Assembly (NCBI RefSeq): GCF_041153465.1 | Contig: NZ_CP154858.1 | Location: forward strand, 3,224,001 to 3,288,000 | Reading direction: 5' to 3' | DNA from: Thermohahella caldifontis | GTDB lineage: Bacteria; Pseudomonadota; Gammaproteobacteria; Pseudomonadales; Oleiphilaceae | Length of the DNA: 64,000 nt | Shown: piece by piece, positions 54,609 through 62,998 of the stretch | Position numbering within the stretch: position 1 is the stretch's first letter | How the letters are laid out: each line of letters begins with the position of its first letter | The notes under the pieces: model-generated | The model's database searches: none | The model's input: the letters and a program-made list of their open reading frames with translations, nothing else | Told to the model about the DNA's origin: nothing | Position numbers and translations under genes: made by a program

Positions 54609-55013
54609 TTACTCGGGCGCGTCGGACTTGTGTCGGGCGCGGTAGGCCTTGCCCAGCGTCCGGTATTCGTCCGGCAGCAGGGCGAGCTTGCGGATTTCCT
54701 GCAGCGTGCCGTCAGGCGTATAGACAAGCTGCACATGCTGTCGCCGGATCTCGCCCCCTCCCAACTGCAGGGTGTAAATGTAATCTTCCAGTGTGGGATC
54801 GAAGGTGTCCGTGGACAGGGGGGTACCCAGAACGAAGTGTACCTGGGCCCGGTTCATACCGGGTTCCACCCGGGCCAGATCCTTGTCTTCAATGATGTTG
54901 CCCTGCTGAATGTCGAGCCGGTACACGCCGGGAAAGGCGCAGGCAGTCAGGCCGAGTGACAGGGTGCAGAGCAGGGTGAGGGAGCGGAGTCGGGCAATCA
55001 GGATGTTTCGCAT
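54609..55013 (-). CDS. bamE: outer-membrane assembly lipoprotein BamE
   Basis: 134 residues. Signal peptide with lipobox GLTAC, then FPGVYRLDIQQGNIIEDKDLARVEPGM and VLGTPLSTDTFDP, the BamE/OmlA core. Part of the BAM complex that inserts outer-membrane proteins. Start at 55013 gives the normal lipoprotein N-terminus; a longer frame runs through the fur promoter. Divergent from fur. Confidence 0.95.
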   Translation of the reverse strand: MRNILIARLRSLTLLCTLSLGLTACAFPGVYRLDIQQGNIIEDKDLARVEPGMNRAQVHFVLGTPLSTDTFDPTLEDYIYTLQLGGGEIRRQHVQLVYTPDGTLQEIRKLALLPDEYRTLGKAYRARHKSDAPE

Positions 55014-55043
55014 GGGTTTTTGAGGTACACTGCCATTTATGGT

Positions 55044-55060
55044 TGAGAATGATAAACGAT
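55044..55060. promoter_or_regulatory. Fur box in the bamE-fur intergenic region
   Basis: TGAGAATGATAAACGAT shares the core TGAGAATGAT...CGAT with the feo boxes. It lies 23 nt before the fur ATG, suggesting iron-dependent autoregulation, and about 30 nt upstream of bamE. Confidence 0.6.
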
Positions 55061-55082
55061 AGTATGCAGAACAGGGTCTGAC

Positions 55083-55493
55083 ATGGCGAATGAGAACATA
55101 GAACTTAAAAAAGCCGGGCTGAAAGTCACGCTGCCCCGGATCAAGATTCTGAATATACTGGAAACCTCCGAAAAACGCCATATGAGTGCGGAAGATGTGT
55201 ACAAGGCGCTCATGGAAGCGGGAGATGACGTGGGCCTGGCCACGGTGTATCGCGTTCTGACCCAGTTCGAAAGTGCAGGGCTGGTACTGAGGCACAATTT
55301 TGAAGGCGGGCACGCCGTTTTCGAGCTCAATGATGACGAACACCACGATCACATGGTGTGCGTGGATTCAGGCGAGGTCATCGAATTCTACGATGAGGAA
55401 ATCGAGCGTCGGCAGCATGAAATCGCCAAAAAGCATGGCTACGAAATCGTGGATCACAGCCTGACACTCTACGTGCGCAAAAAAGCGGAGTAA
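55083..55493 (+). CDS. fur: ferric uptake regulator Fur
   Basis: 136 residues. DNA-binding domain (ELKKAGLKVTLPRIKILNIL; VYKALMEAGDDVGLATVYRVL) and metal-binding HHDHMVCVDSGEVIEFYD. Compared with E. coli, the second Cys of the first pair is Ser, as in Pseudomonas Fur. It represses iron uptake genes such as feoAB. Confidence 0.97.
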   Translation: MANENIELKKAGLKVTLPRIKILNILETSEKRHMSAEDVYKALMEAGDDVGLATVYRVLTQFESAGLVLRHNFEGGHAVFELNDDEHHDHMVCVDSGEVIEFYDEEIERRQHEIAKKHGYEIVDHSLTLYVRKKAE

Positions 55494-55585
55494 TTCATTA
55501 CATTGGGCGGATCGCATTTCCGCTCGTGAGCGTGTGGCTGCCCGGGCCGGACAGCAACACGCTCATGTACCATTGAACCCGTGTA

Positions 55586-57250
55586 TCAGTGAAGTTGTCC
55601 TCCGGACACCATTTCCCGCGCATGAGCCAGGGTGCTCTCCGTCAGATGCACGCCGCCGAGCATGCGTGCCACCTCGAGTACCCGCCTGTCCGCGTCCAGT
55701 GTTTCAACCCGGGAACGCACGCCTTCTCCACTATCATGCTTGCTGACAAACAGGTGCTGATGCCCCTGACTGGCCACCTGTGGCTGGTGGGTGACCACCA
55801 GAATCTGACAGTGTGTGGCCAGCTCGCGCAGCAAGCGACCGACAATTTCGGCGGTAGCACCACCAATGCCCACATCCACCTCATCAAAGACCAGTGTCGG
55901 GGTGGCGGAGGAGGCAGCACTGACCACCTGAATGGCCAGGCTGATCCGCGAAAGTTCACCGCCTGACGCAACTTTCTGCAGGGGTTTGAGCGGCTGCCCC
56001 GCATTGGTGCTGACCAGAAACTCCACGGATTCCAGACCGGTTGCTGACGGCTCTTCAAGTGTAGTCAGTGCGACGCGAAACTCGCAGTGCATGTCCATCA
56101 GCCCCAGTCTGTGGGCGACTTCGGCTTCCAGCTCTGCGGCCGCGGCCTTGCGTGCGGCGGACAGTGCCAGGGCCTGCTCGCGATACGCGGCATCTGCCTT
56201 CTCCAGGGCTGCCTCCAGGGCTTCAATGCTCTGCTCGCCGCCGGAAAGGGCTTCCAGTTCCTGTTTCAGTGCCCGATGGTGTGCGCAGAGTGCTTCGGGC
56301 TGGACGTGGTGCTTGCGCGCCAGGTCATACACGGTGCTCAGGCGGTTTTCCACGTCCTTCAGGGCTTCCGGATCCAGTTCAATGCCCTGTTGCAGGTGAC
56401 GCAGTTCGGAAGCCGCTTCCTGCAGCTGAATAAGTGCCTCGTGCATGAGTGCCCGGGCGTTGTTCAGTGCCGGTCTCTCCAGCTCCAGATCATCCAGCTG
56501 ATGGGTGGCACGCTGAAGCTGCTCAAGGATGCCACCATCACCTTCCAGGGCTTCGCTCTCCACGGCATACAGTGTACCCAGAAGTGACTGTGCGTTGCTC
56601 AGCTCATAGTGCCGGGCTTCCAGTTGTTCCAGTTCGCCTTCCTGCAGATCGAGTTCGTCCAGTTCGCGGACCTGATATTCGAGCAACTGAACGCGGGCCG
56701 CCTGTTCATCCTGGTTTGCCCGAGCCTGATCCAGTGCCTGGCGGGCCTGCATGCGCTGACGCCAGGCCTTGCGGACGGCCTGGACCCGTTCAGGCTGGCC
56801 GACGAGGTCATCCAGGATCCGCAGATGCTGTTCTTTGCGCAGCAGTGCCTGATGGGCGTGCTGGCCATGAATGTTGACCAGCAGCTCGCCCAGGGCCTTC
56901 AGTTCACCGAGCGGCATGGGCTGGCCATTGATGTACCCGCGGGAGCGTCCGTCAGAGGTAATGGTGCGTCGCAGCACGCAGCTCCCGTCCATCTCCAGTT
57001 CCCGCTCCGCCAGCCAGCGCTGCACATCGGGCAGGGCATGGACGTCAAACTCGGCGGACATGTCAGCTCTTTCCGCGCCGGCCCGGACCAGATCGGCACT
57101 GGCACGCTCGCCGGTGACCAGCGCAAGGGCGTCCAGAAGAATGGACTTGCCCGCACCGGTTTCTCCTGAAATGACAGTCATCCCGGGCCCGAAGCGGATA
57201 TCCAGGTTGTCTGCAATGGCCAGATTCTGAATGCGCAATTGAGTCAGCAT
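55586..57250 (-). CDS. recN: DNA repair protein RecN
   Basis: 554 residues, SMC-like. N-terminal LTQLRIQNLAIADNLDIRF and Walker A GETGAGKSILLDAL, central coiled coils (long Gln/Leu/Glu-rich segments), C-terminal signature VASGGELSRISLAIQV and Walker B LVFDEVDVGIGG. It acts in double-strand break repair. ATG 57250 has GAGGG 6 nt upstream; a second ATG at 57256 is less well placed. Confidence 0.96.
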   Translation of the reverse strand: MLTQLRIQNLAIADNLDIRFGPGMTVISGETGAGKSILLDALALVTGERASADLVRAGAERADMSAEFDVHALPDVQRWLAERELEMDGSCVLRRTITSDGRSRGYINGQPMPLGELKALGELLVNIHGQHAHQALLRKEQHLRILDDLVGQPERVQAVRKAWRQRMQARQALDQARANQDEQAARVQLLEYQVRELDELDLQEGELEQLEARHYELSNAQSLLGTLYAVESEALEGDGGILEQLQRATHQLDDLELERPALNNARALMHEALIQLQEAASELRHLQQGIELDPEALKDVENRLSTVYDLARKHHVQPEALCAHHRALKQELEALSGGEQSIEALEAALEKADAAYREQALALSAARKAAAAELEAEVAHRLGLMDMHCEFRVALTTLEEPSATGLESVEFLVSTNAGQPLKPLQKVASGGELSRISLAIQVVSAASSATPTLVFDEVDVGIGGATAEIVGRLLRELATHCQILVVTHQPQVASQGHQHLFVSKHDSGEGVRSRVETLDADRRVLEVARMLGGVHLTESTLAHAREMVSGGQLH

Positions 57251-57271
57251 ACCCATCCCTCAATCGTGAAT

Positions 57272-57311
57272 ATGTGTATATATACAGTAAAAATACTGTA
57301 TGAACAAGCAG
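57272..57311. promoter_or_regulatory. two LexA-like boxes upstream of recN
   Basis: ATGT-N8-ACAG (57272-57287) and CTGT-N8-GCAG (57296-57311), each one base from the CTGT-N8-ACAG consensus. recN carries two or three LexA boxes in E. coli. The IS array begins about 10 nt beyond the second box. Confidence 0.65.
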
Positions 57312-57320
57312 TGCCTGTTT
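57311..57320 (+). repeat. 10-bp direct repeat of the IS array (also 58743-58752 and 60173-60182)
   Basis: GTGCCTGTTT occurs three times, before, between and after IS copies 2 and 3. This is the duplication signature of a single target with two tandem elements. The first repeat is followed by two extra bases (AT) before copy 2. Confidence 0.95.
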
Positions 57321-57322
57321 AT

Positions 57323-58742
57323 CTGGCGTCTCCCCATTTTTTACCCCGGCCCCGTGGCGAGAGAACCATTTCGGGCAAACAAGTCATCAATCAGACTTCG
57401 TGGTTTTCGTTTGCGCCAAAGTGGCCAGAACAGCACCCGTGCACCTCTGAACAGGTTCTGCCATCCCTTGAGCAGGCTGTAGAACGGGAACTTAAGCGCC
57501 TTGTCTGGCTTTTGACGGCGTGAACTTCTGATCAGACAGCTATCCCGGTCCTGCCAGACGGCAAGCAGTCCCCAGGCCAGACTCGCCAGCGCAACCAGAT
57601 TCTGAAGTGTGGTGAAGCGCCGTGCCGGCACAGACTCCAGCGCAAAGCCCTGCTTGGTAAAGCGGTAGCCTTCCTCGCAGGCCCAGCGGTCCATGTAGGC
57701 ATGGATCATGCGTTCTCCCTGTCGCCTTCCGCGCACCGGACGCGTGGTAACCAGCACCAGAGGTTCCGGCCGGTCATGGCGGACGACAATCATCCACAAG
57801 GGGCTGTCCGGATGCTCTCGCAGCATCACCCGGGTGATACCGAACCTGACGCGGGGGCCTCCCCGTCTGAGCTGCCCTTGGTGCTTCAGCGGCAGTTCAC
57901 GGGCAATCTGCTGCGCTGTTTTATGACGGTCCCGCCAGCACCAGTAGCGCTGATTGGCCGCTCTGACCAGCACCTGTCGCTCACACCGGATCCAGGCATC
58001 CCACAGGATGCCCCGGTCGCCTCCCCGGTCTATCACCCAGAGCAGATCCTTCCGGATATGCCGGCTCACTTCATCCATCACCGAGAGAATGTCATGGTTC
58101 TCGCTTCTGAATGCCGTGCGCTGCGGGGTGTTCAGGCGGGTCAGCAACGGCAGCGTCTTCCCGCGCCGGACATCCCGTGCCACCACAGTCATCAGCGGAT
58201 ATCCGCCGACAATTTCTCCGGTATCGCCGTCCCTGACGCGGCCCCGCCATTCACTTTTCGGTGCGCCGTCACGGTTCAGATCGCCCGGATCAATGGCCAG
58301 GATCATGTCCTGCGTGACGTGCCGGCTGACGTGCGCAAGCTGCACCTGCTCTGCGGCCCAGGCCACTTCACTGTGTCCGGCCAGCATGCGGGAGATGCGC
58401 TTCTGGGTATGGTGCAGTCTGCATGGCTCATTGAGTGTGCGGGCAATCTCTGCCTGCGTGAGGGAACCGGAAGTGAGGATGCCGAAAGTGACCTCTGCCA
58501 TGAGTTTTCTCACAGGCCGTGTGATCTGTTCAGGTGCCTGGTCAATCAGGCTGCAGAGGCGGGCTTTCCATTTTGTCCGATCTGTGGCATGGTAAGGCAT
58601 CGGGGTTTTCCTTTGGGTTCAGTGACTTATAGGCAATCACATTGTACCTGGAGGGAAACCCCGATTCCGTTACCACATCACGTTTTTCCCTTTAAAGTCA
58701 AAAGGTTGAATGGCGCCTTCTGAAAAAATGGGGAGACGCCAG
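57323..58742 (-). mobile_element. IS4-family insertion sequence, copy 2 (1420 bp)
   Basis: Same ends as copy 1 (CTGGCGTCTCCCC...). Left half of a tandem pair with copy 3, sharing the direct repeat GTGCCTGTTT. Two extra bases AT separate its left end from the repeat. Confidence 0.94.
57341..58600 (-). CDS. IS4-family transposase, copy 2
   Basis: 419 residues, intact, nearly identical to copy 1. The DDE Asp residues and Y-x2-R-x3-E-x6-K signature are unchanged. Reads away from grpE. Confidence 0.95.
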   Translation of the reverse strand: MPYHATDRTKWKARLCSLIDQAPEQITRPVRKLMAEVTFGILTSGSLTQAEIARTLNEPCRLHHTQKRISRMLAGHSEVAWAAEQVQLAHVSRHVTQDMILAIDPGDLNRDGAPKSEWRGRVRDGDTGEIVGGYPLMTVVARDVRRGKTLPLLTRLNTPQRTAFRSENHDILSVMDEVSRHIRKDLLWVIDRGGDRGILWDAWIRCERQVLVRAANQRYWCWRDRHKTAQQIARELPLKHQGQLRRGGPRVRFGITRVMLREHPDSPLWMIVVRHDRPEPLVLVTTRPVRGRRQGERMIHAYMDRWACEEGYRFTKQGFALESVPARRFTTLQNLVALASLAWGLLAVWQDRDSCLIRSSRRQKPDKALKFPFYSLLKGWQNLFRGARVLFWPLWRKRKPRSLIDDLFARNGSLATGPG

Positions 58743-58752
58743 GTGCCTGTTT

Positions 58753-60172
58753 ATGGCGTCTCCCCATTTTTTACCCCGGTCCCGTGGCGAGAGAACCATT
58801 TCGGGCAAACAAGTCATCAATCAGACTTCGTGGTTTTCGTTTGCGCCAAAGTGACCAGAACAGCACCCGTGCACCTCTGAAAAGGTTCTGCCATCCCTTG
58901 AGCAGGCTGTAGAACGGGAACTTAAGCGCCTTGTCCGGCTTTTGACGGCGTGAACTTCTGATCAGACAGCTATCCCGGTCCTGCCAGACGGCAAGCAGTC
59001 CCCAGGCCAGACTCGCCAGCGCAACCAGATTCTGAAGTGTGGTGAAGCGCCGTGCCGGTACAGACTCCAGCGCAAAGCCCTGCTTGGTAAAGCGGTAGCC
59101 TTCCTCGCAGGCCCAGCGGTCCATGTAGGCATGGATCATGCGTTCTCCCTGTCGCCTTCCGCGCACCGGACGCGTGGTAACCAGCACCAGAGGTTCCGGT
59201 CGGTCATGGCGGACGACAATCATCCACAAGGGGCTATCCGGATGCTCTCGCAGCATCACCCGGGTGATACCGAACCTGACGCGCGGGCCTCCCCGTCTGA
59301 GCTGCCCCTGATGCTTCAGCGGCAGTTCACGGGCAATCTGCTGCGCTGTTTTATGACGGTCCCGCCAGCACCAGTAGCGCTGATTGGCCGCTCTGACCAG
59401 CACCTGTCGCTCACACCGGATCCAGGCATCCCACAGGATGCCCCGGTCGCCTCCCCGGTCTATCACCCAGAGCAGATCCTTCCGGATATGCCGGCTCACT
59501 TCATCCATCACCGAGAGAATGTCATGGTTCTCGCTTCTGAATGCCGTGCGCTGCGGGGTGTTCAGGCGGGTCAGCAACGGCAGCGTCTTCCCGCGCCGGG
59601 CATCCCGTGCCACCACAGTCATCAGCGGATATCCGCCGACAATTTCTCCGGTATCGCCGTCCCTGACGCGGCCCCGCCATTCACTTTTCGGTGCGCCGTC
59701 ACGGTTCAGATCGCCCGGATCAATGGCCAGGATCATGTCCTGCGTGACGTGCCGGCTGACGTGCGCAAGCTGCACCTGCTCTGCGGCCTAGGCCACTTCG
59801 CTGTGTCCGGCCAGCATGCGGGAAATGCGCTTCTGGGTATGGTGCAGTCTGCATGGCTCATTGAGTGTGCGGGCAATCTCTGCCTGCGTGAGGGAACCGG
59901 AAGTGAGGATGCCGAAAGTGACCTCTGCCATGAGCTTTCGCACAGGCCGTGTGATCTGTTCAGGTGCCTGGTCAATCAGGCTGCAGAGGCGGGCTTTCCA
60001 TTTTGTCCGATCTGTGGCATGGTAAGGCATCGGGGTTTTCCTTTGGGTTCAGTGACTTATGGCCAATCACATTGTACCCGGAGGGAAACCCCGATTCCGT
60101 TACCACATCACGTTTTTCCCTTTAAAGTCAAAAGGTTGAATGGCGCCTTCTGAAAAAATGGGGAGACGCCAG
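58753..60172 (-). mobile_element. IS4-family insertion sequence, copy 3 (1420 bp, non-autonomous)
   Basis: Same length as copies 1 and 2, but the first terminal base is A instead of C (ATGGCG...), and the transposase gene carries an in-frame stop. Its right end abuts the third direct repeat, 12 bp from the grpE -35 box. Confidence 0.94.
58771..60030 (-). pseudogene. IS4-family transposase, copy 3, amber mutant
   Basis: Relative to the other copies, the codon for Trp in HSEVAWAAEQVQ is TAG (about 59787), splitting the gene after about 80 residues. The remaining 334 residues, with both Asp residues and the signature, are otherwise intact. Mobilisation in trans by copies 1 or 2 is still possible if the ends function. 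Confidence 0.93.
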
Positions 60173-60184
60173 GTGCCTGTTTGC

Positions 60185-60212
60185 CTTGAAAGACCGGGGG
60201 GTGCCCCCATAT
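60185..60212 (+). promoter_or_regulatory. RpoH (sigma32) promoter of grpE-dnaK
   Basis: CTTGAA (60185-60190), 14-bp spacer, CCCCATAT (60205-60212): an excellent heat-shock promoter, 42 nt upstream of the grpE ATG. The IS array's final direct repeat ends 2 nt before CTTGAAA. The spacer includes a G6 run. Confidence 0.9.
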
Positions 60213-60254
60213 AGGGTGCAAATCCGTTTCAATACGAACATTGGAGAAGCATGC

Positions 60255-60845
60255 ATGTCTGTGGACGAAAAGCACACCGCACAACCGGACGCTGAACCCA
60301 AACCCGGCCAGGAGCAGGAGGCAGGCGCAGAACAGGCGTCAGTCGATCAGGTGGAAAAGGAGGTGGCCGAGGATCTCGAAGCCGCAGAAGAAGTGGCCGA
60401 GAAAGTGGCGGACGAAATCGGCAGGCTGAAGGAGCAGCTGCTACGTGCACACGCCGAGATGCAGAACCTGCAGCGCCGTACCGCCAACGAGATCGAGAAG
60501 GCCCACAAGTTCGGCACGGAAAAGCTCATCAAGGAGCTGCTCCCGGTTGTGGACAGTCTCGAAAAGGCCATCGAGGCCTGTGGCGATGCTGAAGATCCCA
60601 AGGTCAAGGCGTTGCGTGAAGGTGTGGAAATGACGCTCACTCTCATGCTCAATACGCTGAAGAAATTCAACGTGGAAGTGATCGACCCGGTGGGCGAGCC
60701 CTTTAATCCGCAGCGTCATGAGGCCATGAGCATGGTGCCCAAGCCGGATGCGGAGCCCAATTCCGTCGTGGCTGTGCTGCAGAAGGGGTACCTGCTCAAC
60801 GACCGGCTCGTGCGCCCGGCCATGGTGATTGTGGCGCAGGGCTGA
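60255..60845 (+). CDS. grpE: GrpE nucleotide exchange factor
   Basis: 196 residues. An acidic N-terminal region precedes the long coiled coil (EIGRLKEQLLRAHAEMQNLQRRT) and the beta-wing domain (NPQRHEAMSMVPKPDAEPNSV; LNDRLVRPAMVIVAQG). It releases ADP from DnaK. ATG 60255 follows GGAGAAG; a frame extension to 60186 overlaps the promoter. Confidence 0.96.
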   Translation: MSVDEKHTAQPDAEPKPGQEQEAGAEQASVDQVEKEVAEDLEAAEEVAEKVADEIGRLKEQLLRAHAEMQNLQRRTANEIEKAHKFGTEKLIKELLPVVDSLEKAIEACGDAEDPKVKALREGVEMTLTLMLNTLKKFNVEVIDPVGEPFNPQRHEAMSMVPKPDAEPNSVVAVLQKGYLLNDRLVRPAMVIVAQG

Positions 60846-60872
60846 GGCAGCAAAAGAATCCGGCGCCCGGGG

Positions 60873-60899
60873 TTGAAAAGCGTCACGCCGGGCCAATAT
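60873..60899 (+). promoter_or_regulatory. possible second heat-shock promoter before dnaK
   Basis: TTGAA-N14-GCCAATAT lies between grpE and dnaK with the same spacer length as the grpE promoter, but the -10 box matches RpoH only in part. It would let dnaK be made independently of grpE. Confidence 0.4.
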
Positions 60900-60943
60900 T
60901 AGAGACAACAGTTCAGAACGTGTGAATTTCAGGAGTCAGAATT

Positions 60944-62872
60944 ATGAGCAAGATTATCGGTATCGACCTCGGGACCACCAACTCATGTGTGGCCATCATG
61001 GAAGGCGACAAGGTCAAGGTGATTGAAAACGCCGAAGGTGCACGCACCACACCGTCCGTGGTCGCCTTCACGGAAGACGGAGAAATCCTGGTCGGACAGG
61101 CCGCCAAGCGTCAGGCCGTGACCAACCCGCACAACACCCTGTTTGCAGTCAAGCGTCTCATCGGTCGTCGCTTTGATGATCCGGTGGTACAGAAGGACAT
61201 CAACATGGTGCCCTACAAGATCGTCAAGGCAGATAACGGTGACGCGTGGGTTGAAGTGCGCGGCAAGAAAATGGCACCGCCCCAGATTTCGGCAGAAGTG
61301 CTGAAGAAAATGAAGAAGACCGCCGAGGACTACCTGGGCGAGGAAGTGAAGGAAGCGGTCATCACCGTGCCGGCCTACTTCAACGATTCCCAGCGTCAGG
61401 CCACCAAGGACGCGGGCCGTATCGCCGGTCTGGATGTGAAGCGCATCATCAACGAGCCGACCGCGGCGGCGCTCGCCTACGGCATGGACAAGGCCAAGGG
61501 TGACAGCAAGATCGCCGTGTATGACCTGGGTGGTGGTACATTCGACATCTCCATCATCGAGATTGCGGATGTGGACGGCGAGAAGCAGTTCGAGGTGCTG
61601 GCCACCAACGGTGATACCTTCCTGGGTGGCGAAGACTTCGACCTGCGCCTGATCGACTTCCTGGTTGATGAATTCAAGAAGGAAAGCGGCGTCGATCTGA
61701 AAGGCGATCCGCTGGCCATGCAGCGTCTGAAGGAAGCTGCCGAGAAGGCCAAGATCGAGCTGTCCAGTGCCCAGCAGACCGACGTGAACCTGCCGTACAT
61801 CACGGCGGATGCCAGCGGCCCGAAGCACCTGAACATCAAGGTGACCCGCGCCAAGCTGGAGTCTCTGGTCGAGGATCTGGTCGAGCGCAGCCTTGAGCCG
61901 TGCCGTATCGCACTGGAAGACGCTGGCCTGAGCAAGGGCGACATCGACGACGTCATCCTGGTGGGTGGTCAGACCCGGATGCCGCTGGTACAGAAGAAGG
62001 TGGCCGAGTTCTTCGGCAAGGAGCCGCGCAAGGACGTGAACCCGGATGAAGCCGTGGCCATCGGTGCTGCGATCCAGGGTGCCGTACTGAGTGGTGACGT
62101 GAAGGACGTACTGCTCCTCGACGTCACGCCGCTGACCCTGAGCATCGAAACCATGGGTGGTGTGGCAACGCCGATTATCGAGAAGAACACGACCATTCCG
62201 ACCAAGAAGTCGCAGATCTTCTCCACGGCGGAAGACAACCAGACGGCTGTCACCATCCATGTGGTGCAGGGTGAGCGCAAGCGCGCCGCGGACAACAAGT
62301 CCCTGGGCCGGTTTGACCTGACGGACATTCCGCCGGCACCGCGTGGCGTACCGCAGATCGAGGTGACCTTCGACATCGACGCCAACGGTATTCTGCACGT
62401 GTCCGCCAAGGACAAGGGTACCGGCAAGGAGCAGTCCATCGTCATCAAGGCGTCCTCCGGTCTGACCGAGGAAGAGATCGAGAAGATGGTTCGCGATGCC
62501 GAAGCGCACGCTGCCGAGGACAAGAAGTTCGAAGAGCTGGTGAACGTCCGCAACCAGGGTGATGCTTTGGTTCACGCGACCAAGAAGACGCTGGAAGAAG
62601 CCAAGGACAAGGTCAGCGAGGACGAGAAGAAGCGCATTGAAGACGCGATTGCAGACCTCGAAGCTGCCCTCAAGGGCGACAACAAGGATGTGATTGAAGC
62701 CAAGATCAAGGCGCTGACCGAGGCCTCTTCCGATCTGGCCCAGAAGCTCTATGCGGATCAGACCCAGCAGGCCGGCCCGACTGGTGGTGCCAGTGGTCAG
62801 GCCGGCGGCAACCAGGCCGCAGATGATGCGGTGGATGCCGAGTTTGAAGAGGTCAAGGATGACAAAAAATAA
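60944..62872 (+). CDS. dnaK: molecular chaperone DnaK
   Basis: 642 residues, the usual length. N-terminal ATPase (GIDLGTTNSCVAIMEG; VYDLGGGTFDISIIEI; ILVGGQTRMPLV), substrate-binding domain and C-terminal EEVKDDKK-type acidic end. Hsp70 chaperone working with DnaJ and GrpE. AGGAG lies upstream of the ATG. Confidence 0.98.
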   Translation: MSKIIGIDLGTTNSCVAIMEGDKVKVIENAEGARTTPSVVAFTEDGEILVGQAAKRQAVTNPHNTLFAVKRLIGRRFDDPVVQKDINMVPYKIVKADNGDAWVEVRGKKMAPPQISAEVLKKMKKTAEDYLGEEVKEAVITVPAYFNDSQRQATKDAGRIAGLDVKRIINEPTAAALAYGMDKAKGDSKIAVYDLGGGTFDISIIEIADVDGEKQFEVLATNGDTFLGGEDFDLRLIDFLVDEFKKESGVDLKGDPLAMQRLKEAAEKAKIELSSAQQTDVNLPYITADASGPKHLNIKVTRAKLESLVEDLVERSLEPCRIALEDAGLSKGDIDDVILVGGQTRMPLVQKKVAEFFGKEPRKDVNPDEAVAIGAAIQGAVLSGDVKDVLLLDVTPLTLSIETMGGVATPIIEKNTTIPTKKSQIFSTAEDNQTAVTIHVVQGERKRAADNKSLGRFDLTDIPPAPRGVPQIEVTFDIDANGILHVSAKDKGTGKEQSIVIKASSGLTEEEIEKMVRDAEAHAAEDKKFEELVNVRNQGDALVHATKKTLEEAKDKVSEDEKKRIEDAIADLEAALKGDNKDVIEAKIKALTEASSDLAQKLYADQTQQAGPTGGASGQAGGNQAADDAVDAEFEEVKDDKK

Positions 62873-62902
62873 TTTCCGCTTATAGTGTAGCGGTCTGAAA
62901 CG

Positions 62903-62930
62903 ACAGCGCGGACTCTGGTCCGCGCTGTTT
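62903..62930 (+). terminator. hairpin between dnaK and dnaJ
   Basis: Eleven-bp stem ACAGCGCGGAC / GTCCGCGCTGT with a 4-nt loop and only a short T run (TTT), so it may attenuate rather than stop transcription into dnaJ. Confidence 0.6.
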
Positions 62931-62998
62931 CCGTATCGGGCAGACCTCTCGTGGTCACAGAGAAACCATGAAGAAGTAGCCAGCAGTCGAGCACCGTC

